A stretch of DNA of 23,732 nt from assembly GCA_018384055.1 (NCBI GenBank), contig JAHAZL010000069.1, positions 1-23,732 on the forward strand, in the 5' to 3' direction. The DNA is from Treponema sp. (lineage in GTDB: Bacteria; Spirochaetota; Spirochaetia; Treponematales; Treponemataceae). Every line of letters starts with the position of its first letter. Position 1 is the stretch's first letter. This document shows positions 23,708-23,732 of the stretch, in pieces. The notes below the pieces were generated by a model. It had not been told where the DNA came from. It saw only the letters and a list, made by a program, of their open reading frames with translations, and ran no database searches. Both the position numbers and the translations under genes were made by a program.

Positions 23708-23732
23708 ATGGAACCAATCATTTTAGCATCAG
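23708..23732 (+). CDS. maf: Start of a Maf-like nucleotide pyrophosphatase gene (partial)
   Basis: Only eight codons are inside the window: Met-Glu-Pro-Ile-Ile-Leu-Ala-Ser. The pattern IILAS directly after a short start is the usual N-terminus of Maf proteins (IILASxSPRR), which hydrolyse non-canonical nucleoside triphosphates and were first named for septum inhibition. It is the only plus-strand gene here and diverges from the tRNA. There is no clear ribosome site: the bases before the ATG are T-rich. The call is a recognition from very little sequence. Confidence 0.5.

Noticed and set aside
1..23732. CRISPR array, insertion sequence, prophage or toxin-antitoxin module
   Set aside because: I saw no regularly spaced repeats, transposase or integrase motifs, or phage genes on either strand.

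Overview
The window looks like a spirochaete chromosome, most likely a Treponema. Three things point there: the gene order mltG-dnaG-rpoD, zinc-ribbon gene, rnpB, TPR gene, mreB-mreC-mreD-pbp2-rodA; the abundance of lipoproteins with LxxxC-type lipoboxes; and moderately low GC. From memory, T. pallidum keeps a similar dnaG/rpoD ... mreB ... pbp2/rodA block (around TP0492-TP0501); I could not check this. Apart from the first few codons of what looks like maf at the extreme right edge, every gene is on the minus strand, so transcription runs from high to low coordinates.

Right to left: (i) 23708-23732 is the start of a plus-strand maf-like gene. (ii) At 23481-23554 there is a tRNA-Arg(CCG) with a TTGACA promoter, followed at once by a metallo-beta-lactamase-fold hydrolase, mltG, dnaG and rpoD, which overlap or nearly touch. 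A long hairpin ends this group. (iii) A second unit starts with a coiled-coil zinc-ribbon protein (promoter proposed at 17487-17516), then RNase P RNA, a membrane-anchored TPR protein, and the rod-shape operon mreB, mreC, mreD, mrdA (PBP2), rodA. It continues into a fused radical SAM/DUF2344 protein and ridA, and closes at a clear intrinsic terminator (6245-6288). From mreB to ridA almost every junction is a 1-4 base stop/start overlap. (iv) Past the terminator the DNA becomes visibly more AT-rich and holds a six-gene unit: two TPR lipoproteins, a small lipoprotein, a TolC-family outer-membrane factor, a lipidated membrane-fusion protein, and an Ig-like (SbsA/Big_5) lipoprotein that runs off the left edge.

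Unit (iii) builds and steers the elongation cell wall machine: MreB filaments, the MreC/D scaffold, PBP2 transpeptidase and RodA glycosyltransferase. MltG from unit (ii) is a lytic transglycosylase in the same process. Units (ii) and (iii) also carry core replication, transcription and tRNA-processing genes. Unit (iv) looks like the envelope half of a tripartite exporter: outer-membrane channel plus periplasmic adaptor, surrounded by uncharacterised lipoproteins. No inner-membrane pump is visible; if there is one in this operon it should lie beyond position 1. This lipoprotein-rich locus is the best candidate for an undescribed system. The rest is conserved housekeeping DNA with a few unusual features: a fused radical SAM protein coupled to RidA, rnpB inside the operon without a terminator, an acidic RpoD N-terminus, and a RodA with apparent extra membrane segments. 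No gene-free stretch exceeds about 160 bases.
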